Shown piece after piece: positions 59,639-64,000 of a DNA stretch of 64,000 bases. The notes beneath the pieces are model-generated. The model saw only the letters and a program-made list of their open reading frames with translations, searched no databases and was not told where the DNA came from. A program made the position numbers and the translations under genes. Origin of the DNA: JBFHNV01 sp041593595 (GTDB taxonomy: Bacteria > Pseudomonadota > Gammaproteobacteria > HK1); assembly GCA_041593595.1 (NCBI GenBank), contig JBFHNV010000004.1:1-64000 (forward strand). Direction: 5' to 3'. Positions within the stretch are counted from its first letter, which is position 1; every line of letters begins with the position of its first letter.

Positions 59639-60289
59639 TCAGGGCTGCGCCGTGGCCCCGCCCTCCGCGTCCAGCAGGTCGGCCATGCTGTCGGCCGTGG
59701 CTGCCGCCTGATCGCCGGGAAGGGCCGAGAGCGCCGCGATCACACCGCGGCGATCGGCCACGCCCCGGTTCTGGCTCATCTTCCACTTGCCTTCCAGGCG
59801 CTCGATGGGCAAGACGTAGCCGGCGATGGCGCGGCGCATGCGGGCGTACACGTCCGCGGGCAGCTTCGCCGTCGTCCAGGGCCGCTTGTCCAGGCGGCCC
59901 TCCTGGGAGGCGCTCAGGTCGTCCAGCAGCGCGCACAGCCCGGCGTCGTCCAGCGGCTGCGGGCGCCCGTGGGCGTGCACCACCGCGTAGTTCCAGGTGG
60001 GCACCAGGTGCGGGCTCGCGTACCAGTCCGGGGAGACATAGGCCTGCTCGCCCTGGAACACCAGCAGCGCCTCCCGCGCGCCGTCCAGCGCACTCGCCAG
60101 CGGGTTGGCCCGCGCCAGGTGGAAGCGCAGCGCCCCGTGTGGCCCCGCCTCGGCGTCGAGCAGCACGGGCAGGTGGTTCGCCTCCAGGGCGCCGTCGATG
60201 ACGGTCACCAGCGTGGCCAGCGCGTGGTCGCGGATGACGCCGTGCAGGCGCGCTCGATCGTCGATCCGGAAGTGGCGTGGCTGGTACAT
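59639..60289 (-). CDS. paiB: PaiB-like FMN-binding protein
   Basis: 216 residues from ATG 60289 (MYQPRHFRIDDRARLHGVIR). The family is recognised from ANHLPVLLDAEAGPHGALRF then HLARANPLASALDGAREALL, YVSPDWYASPHLVPTWNYAV (the FMN/heme-binding split barrel) and IERLEGKWKMSQNR near the end. B. subtilis PaiB is described as a repressor of sporulation and protease genes; many homologues are simply flavin-dependent enzymes. No PaiA partner is adjacent. Confidence 0.9.
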   Translation of the reverse strand: MYQPRHFRIDDRARLHGVIRDHALATLVTVIDGALEANHLPVLLDAEAGPHGALRFHLARANPLASALDGAREALLVFQGEQAYVSPDWYASPHLVPTWNYAVVHAHGRPQPLDDAGLCALLDDLSASQEGRLDKRPWTTAKLPADVYARMRRAIAGYVLPIERLEGKWKMSQNRGVADRRGVIAALSALPGDQAAATADSMADLLDAEGGATAQP

Positions 60290-60390
60290 GGCCGGGGACG
60301 GGGCGAAACGGGGCGACAGACCTTAGACGCTGCGTGGTCGGCCCGACAGATCCGGTTGCCGCCCCGCTCGAGGTCCACCGGGAGGAGGAA

Positions 60391-60573
60391 TCAGTTACGC
60401 AACCCCAGGGTCACCCCGGGCCCGGACGGGGCAGCGCCCGGCGCCAGCGCCTCCGCCACCGCGCGAACCGCCGGCGCCAGCGCGCCGCCGGCGGCGGGCA
60501 GCGCCCACACGGCGGCCAGCACGGCGGCCAGCCATGCGGCGCGGATCCAGTGCGGTGGGCGTTGCGTGTGCAA
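60391..60573 (-). CDS. Possible small single-membrane-span protein
   Basis: Weakly supported 60-residue frame. A TTG start at 60573 has GGAGG 11 nt upstream; a GTG at 60639 would give 82 residues. The sequence holds one hydrophobic helix (WIRAAWLAAVLAAVWALPAA) and an Ala/Pro-rich tail ending GPGVTLGLRN. The amino-acid make-up is more protein-like than most shadows here, but no homologue is known to me. Confidence 0.3.
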   Translation of the reverse strand: MHTQRPPHWIRAAWLAAVLAAVWALPAAGGALAPAVRAVAEALAPGAAPSGPGVTLGLRN

Positions 60574-60778
60574 TTTCGAGATGTCCTCCGGGGGAGCTAT
60601 CGGCGAGATTGCGGTCGGGCTTTGGAGTTTGTGACGCACTCGACAGAATCGCCGCCCCGGACTCCATCTATTCCTCCTCCTTATGGCACGTCAATGCATG
60701 AAGAATCAAGGTTTTGGAATTGGTGAAGCCAGACCCTAAGAATTCGGTTCCTAATCATGGGCCAGCCTCGGGGGAATC

Positions 60779-62215
60779 GTGGGAAATCAACGTGCTGGCG
60801 CCGGAGGGACGAGTGGAGCGACAGTTGCGGCGGTGACTGCCACGGATCCCAGCAACTCCCCCATCGTGGCTGCCTACCGGCAGCGCACGCCGACCTCGGC
60901 GGCCATGGCGGCCGCGGCGCGCCAGGTGCTCCCGAGCGGCATCGTGCACGACGCGCGCAGGCTCGATCCCTACCCGGTATACGTGGAGCGGGCCCGGGGC
61001 TCGCGCAAGTGGGACGTGGACGGCAACGAGTACGTGGATTTCTACGGCGGCCACGGTGCGCTGATCCTCGGCCACGGCGAGCCGCGGGTGACGGCGGCGG
61101 TGCAGGCCCAGCTCGAGCGCGGCACCCACTACGCCGCCTGCAGCGCGCTGGAGGTGCGCTGGGCCGAGCAGGTGAAGGCCATGGTGCCCTGCGCGGAGCG
61201 GCTACGGTTCACGTCGTCCGGCACCGAGGCCAACCTGATGGCTACCCGCCTCGCCCGCGCATACACCGGGCGGCCGCGGCTGGTGCGCTTCCGCGGGCAC
61301 TTCCACGGTTGGCAGGACCACGTGGCCTTCGGGGTCGACAACCACTACGACGGCACGCCCACGCCGGGCGTGCTGGACGGCGTGGCCGGCGGCGTGCTGC
61401 TGGCGGATCCGGACGACCTGGACGGCACCCGTGCGCTGCTCGAGTCGCGCGACGACATCGCCGCGGTGATGCTCGAGCCCACCGGCGGCAGCTTCGGCCA
61501 GCTGCCCATGACGCGCGAGTTCGTCGCCGAGCTCAGGCGCATCACCGCGGAGCGCGGCATCGTGCTGCACTTCGACGAGGTGGTCACGGGATTCCGCGTC
61601 TCGCCCGGAGGGGCCCAGGCGCACTTCGGCGTGACGCCGGACATCGCCACGTACGCGAAGATCCTGGCCGGAGGGCTGCCGGGGGGCTGCGTGGCGGGGC
61701 GCAAGGACCTGCTGGACCTGCTGGACTTCGAGGTCAGCGCCGCGAAGGGCGTGGAGAAGGTCGGCCACCAGGGCACCTACAACGCCAATCCCGTGTCCGC
61801 CGCGGCGGGCGTGGCATGCCTGGAGATCGTGGCCGGCGAGGGGGTGTGCGAGCGTGCCAGCGAGAGCGCCGCGGCGCTGCGTGACGGCATCAACCGGGTG
61901 TTCGCGGAGGCCGGCGTGCCCTGGGCGTGCTACGGCGAGCACTCGGGCTTCTACGTGTACATGAACCCCCAGGGTGCGCCCCTGGATCCGCTCGCCTTCG
62001 ACCCGCTGGAGGTCGGCTTCGCAGCCCTCAAAGCGTCGGGCAAGCACCCGGCCGCCGGCAAGCTGCGCCTCGCGCTGCTGCTCGCGGGCGTGGATCTCTC
62101 CGGCAAGCCCGGCGGCACCGTCTCCGCCGCCCACACCGAGGCCGACATCGCCCACACGGTGCAGGCCATGGGTGCGGCGCTCGCGGCGCTGCGGCGCGAG
62201 GGCGAGATCACCTGA
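60779..62215 (+). CDS. Class-III aminotransferase (GSA-aminomutase-like)
   Basis: PLP enzyme of 478 residues from GTG 60779; a GTG at 60833 would remove 18 residues and cannot be excluded. The family features are WDVDGNEYVDFYGGHGALIL, FTSSGTEANLMATRLARAYT, RFRGHFHGWQDHVAFG, LHFDEVVTGFRVSPGG and YAKILAGGLPGG, with the PLP lysine at about 294. It looks like glutamate-1-semialdehyde aminomutase but lacks heme-pathway neighbours, so an aminotransferase acting on another omega-amino or D-amino acid is likely. Confidence 0.9.
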   Translation: MGNQRAGAGGTSGATVAAVTATDPSNSPIVAAYRQRTPTSAAMAAAARQVLPSGIVHDARRLDPYPVYVERARGSRKWDVDGNEYVDFYGGHGALILGHGEPRVTAAVQAQLERGTHYAACSALEVRWAEQVKAMVPCAERLRFTSSGTEANLMATRLARAYTGRPRLVRFRGHFHGWQDHVAFGVDNHYDGTPTPGVLDGVAGGVLLADPDDLDGTRALLESRDDIAAVMLEPTGGSFGQLPMTREFVAELRRITAERGIVLHFDEVVTGFRVSPGGAQAHFGVTPDIATYAKILAGGLPGGCVAGRKDLLDLLDFEVSAAKGVEKVGHQGTYNANPVSAAAGVACLEIVAGEGVCERASESAAALRDGINRVFAEAGVPWACYGEHSGFYVYMNPQGAPLDPLAFDPLEVGFAALKASGKHPAAGKLRLALLLAGVDLSGKPGGTVSAAHTEADIAHTVQAMGAALAALRREGEIT

Positions 62216-62251
62216 ATCGTCGCGCTGGCGGATTCGACGCCCGGGAAATCG

Positions 62252-62320
62252 ACCACGGAGACACAGAGCACACGGCGGACTCCTTCTTCTCTTCCTCTGT
62301 GCCCTCCGTGCCTCTGTGGT
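62252..62320. repeat. CCACGGAG/CTCTGTGG intergenic inverted repeat
   Basis: ACCACGGAGACACAGAG (62252-62268) pairs imperfectly with CTCCGTGCCTCTGTGGT (62304-62320). The motif belongs to the widely seen intergenic CCACRGAGRCACRGAG repeats. It lies between the converging aminotransferase and aldehyde dehydrogenase genes and may work as a bidirectional terminator. Confidence 0.6.
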
Positions 62321-62409
62321 TCAATCCTTGCGGCCTGTCCCGCAGGAGGCGCGCGCCTACCGGCGAAGCTTCTGCGGCCGGCGCGACAGGGTCAGTGGCG
62401 TTGGAAGCG

Positions 62410-62460
62410 AACCACGCAGACGCGGCCCGGCCCGTGAGGTACCTCCGTGTCACCGTGGTT
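62410..62460. repeat. Second degenerate copy of the CCACGGAG repeat
   Basis: AACCACGCAGACGCGG at 62410-62425 pairs imperfectly with CCTCCGTGTCACCGTGGTT at 62442-62460. The arms resemble those of the repeat 90 bp to the left, suggesting a duplicated and drifted element. The whole gap between the neighbouring genes is 268 bp. Confidence 0.5.
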
Positions 62461-62483
62461 GCGCGACGAGCGCACGGACTCCG

Positions 62484-63914
62484 CTACTGAGTCAGCGAGA
62501 TGGTCTTCATGTTCATGTGCTCGAGGATGCCCTCGACGCCCGCCTCGCGGCCGATGCCGCTTTCCTTGATGCCGCCGAAGGGGGTCTCCGGGGAGGCCAC
62601 CAGCAGGCTGTTGAGCGCCACCATGCCGGCCTCGAGATCGCGTGAGAGCTGCTGCGCGCGCGACGAGCTGCCGGTGAAGGCGTAGGCCGCGAGACCGTAC
62701 TCCAGCGCGTTGGCGCGCGACACCACCTCGTCGTACTCCTTGAACGCCACGATGGGGGCCACCGGACCGAACGGCTCCTCGCGCATGATGCGGGCGTCGT
62801 CCGGCACGTCGGTGAGCACCGTGGGCTGGAAGTAGAAGCCCTGGTTGCCGATGCGCTCGCCGCCGGTCTTCACCGTGGCGCCGTGGCTCTTCGCGTCGGC
62901 CACGAAGCCCTCCATGGCGTCGATGCGCCGCGGGTTGGCCATGGGGCCCATCTTGGTGCCTGGGTCCATGCCGTCGCCCACCGGGAGGTTCTCGAAGATC
63001 TCGGTGAAGCGGTCCACGAACCGGCCGTGGATCTTCTCGTGCACGAAGAAACGGGTGGGGGAGATGCACACCTGGCCCGCGTTGCGGTGCTTGCCGCCGG
63101 CGGCGATGGTGGCCACCTTGTCCACGTCCACGTCGTCGAACACCACCACCGGCGAGTGGCCGCCGAGCTCCATGGTGATCTTCTTCATGCCCTCCGCGGC
63201 GAGCCCCATGAGCTGCTTGCCCACCGGGATGGAGCCGGTGAAGCTCACCTTGCGGATGACCTGCGAGCGGATGAGCTTCGTGGACACCTCGCTCGGCACG
63301 CCGAACACGAGCTGCACCAGCCCCTTGGGTGCGCCGGCCTGCTCGTAGTAGCGCGACATGGCGATGGCGGTGCCCGGCGTCTCCTCCGAGGGCTTGCAGA
63401 TCACCGAGCAGCCCGCCGCCACGGCGGTGGCGATCTTGCGCATGGGCATGAGCGCCGGGAAGTTCCACGGCGAGAACGCCGCCACCGGGCCCACCGGCTC
63501 GTAGTCCACCAGCATCTTCGTGCCGTCGAAGCGCGACGGGACGATGCGACCGTAGGTGCGCTGGCACTCCTCCGCGGCCCAGTCGTGGCTGTCGGCGGTG
63601 ACCAGCACCTCCAGGCGCGACTCGCCGATGGGCTTGCCCTGCTCGAGGGTCATGATCGCGGCCAGCTCGTCCGCGTTCTCACGGATGAGCGCGCCCACCT
63701 TGTGAAGCAGCGCGGCGCGTTTGTACGGGTTGGTGTTGCGCCACTCGCGGAATGCGCGGTCCGCCGCCGCCAGCGCCTCCTCCAGGTCGGCCTCGGAGGC
63801 GTGGGGCAGCTCCGCCAGCACGTGCTCGTTGGCGGGGTTGAGCACCGGTTCGGACTTGCCGTCGGACCCCTGGCGCCAGACGCCATCGATCCACAGGTCG
63901 AGCTTCGTGTACAT
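62484..63914 (-). CDS. NAD(P)-dependent aldehyde dehydrogenase (succinate-semialdehyde type)
   Basis: 476 residues from ATG 63914, behind GAGGA. It oxidises an aldehyde to the acid. The catalytic Glu is in KITMELGGHSPVVVFDD (about 248) and the nucleophile Cys in HRNAGQVCISPTRFF (about 282); cofactor motifs are FSPWNFPALMPMRKI and VSFTGSIPVGKQL. It is closest to succinate-semialdehyde/GabD-like enzymes. Convergent with the aminotransferase; together they could turn an omega-amino acid into an acid through its semialdehyde (inference). The upstream gene on the same strand is cut by the window end. Confidence 0.93.
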   Translation of the reverse strand: MYTKLDLWIDGVWRQGSDGKSEPVLNPANEHVLAELPHASEADLEEALAAADRAFREWRNTNPYKRAALLHKVGALIRENADELAAIMTLEQGKPIGESRLEVLVTADSHDWAAEECQRTYGRIVPSRFDGTKMLVDYEPVGPVAAFSPWNFPALMPMRKIATAVAAGCSVICKPSEETPGTAIAMSRYYEQAGAPKGLVQLVFGVPSEVSTKLIRSQVIRKVSFTGSIPVGKQLMGLAAEGMKKITMELGGHSPVVVFDDVDVDKVATIAAGGKHRNAGQVCISPTRFFVHEKIHGRFVDRFTEIFENLPVGDGMDPGTKMGPMANPRRIDAMEGFVADAKSHGATVKTGGERIGNQGFYFQPTVLTDVPDDARIMREEPFGPVAPIVAFKEYDEVVSRANALEYGLAAYAFTGSSSRAQQLSRDLEAGMVALNSLLVASPETPFGGIKESGIGREAGVEGILEHMNMKTISLTQ

Positions 63915-63969
63915 GAAGGAATTCCTCGGAGTTGCAAAGGGGCGCCGCCCGCCGGGGAGGCGCCGGGAT

Positions 63970-64000
63970 TCAGAAGCGTGCGCGCTTGTCGGCGAGCCGC
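63970..64000 (-). CDS. C-terminal end of a gene cut by the window edge
   Basis: The last nine codons and stop read RLADKRARF on the minus strand, 55 bp upstream of the aldehyde dehydrogenase gene. The ending is like the C-terminus of enoyl-CoA hydratases (xxEKRxPRF), but ten codons are too few to be sure of the frame or family. Confidence 0.4.
   Translation of the reverse strand, partial: RLADKRARF

Noticed and set aside
1..64000. CRISPR array, tRNA, rRNA, transposase, integrase
   Set aside because: Read for by eye; no regular direct repeats with spacers, no cloverleaf with an obvious CCA end, and no DDE or tyrosine recombinase motif was seen.

Overview
The window is about 70% G+C, with long, tightly packed genes and rare AT-rich patches. 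It looks like the chromosome of a high-GC proteobacterium, most likely a gammaproteobacterium. That lineage guess rests on gene content only (CusCBA-type efflux, Hut pathway, ArfB, class-III aminotransferase); no rRNA, tRNA or other taxonomic marker is present.

Layout. (1) 1-6229, minus strand: a copper/silver-type RND efflux operon (Cys-rich secreted protein, TolC-like channel, adaptor with a Met-rich FixH/YtkA-like domain, CusA-like pump cut by the window edge). (2) 6438-9259: an unknown helical protein and a convergent secreted beta-helix protein. (3) 9630-33335, minus strand: about 20 translationally coupled genes encoding an extracellular contractile injection system (eCIS): sheath, tube, Zn-finger gp26/28-like protein, IHIG-motif linker, Pvc16-like terminator, AAA+ ATPase, DUF4157 protein, Afp7-like tube initiator, LysM protein, gp27-like hub, gpV-like spike, PAAR-like tip, gp25, two baseplate-J-like proteins, tail protein I and a DUF6519/beta-helix protein. 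I could not find a tape measure or tail fibre. Just upstream are a sigma-54 promoter with GG-N10-GC spacing, inverted repeats where enhancers would sit, a sensor-less sigma-54 activator, and a divergent DUF4157 protein of 769 residues that is the best effector candidate. (4) 37550-48678: an LplT-like transporter fused to an acyltransferase, a secreted cyclase, a GST-kappa-like isomerase, two secreted alpha/beta hydrolases (DUF6351 and tannase-like with an EF-hand), a second secreted beta-helix protein and a secreted unknown. Gaps here are long and rich in hairpins. (5) 48903-56633: hutI-hutH-hutU, with a divergent cupin/BKACE/YpsA-like/zinc-ribbon run and arfB. (6) 56757-64000: PEP carboxylase, a PaiB-like FMN protein, a class-III aminotransferase, an aldehyde dehydrogenase and the last codons of another gene.

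How the parts may work together. The eCIS genes read as one transcription unit switched on through sigma-54. The activator has no receiver or sensor domain, so control must act on its abundance or through a partner protein. The two DUF4157 proteins are likely cargo or cargo-loading factors. The beta-helix content of tail protein I and of the DUF6519 protein may form an enlarged baseplate in place of fibres. The hut genes convert histidine to formiminoglutamate, but the next step is not encoded here. These functional links are inferred from context and family knowledge; no database search was run.
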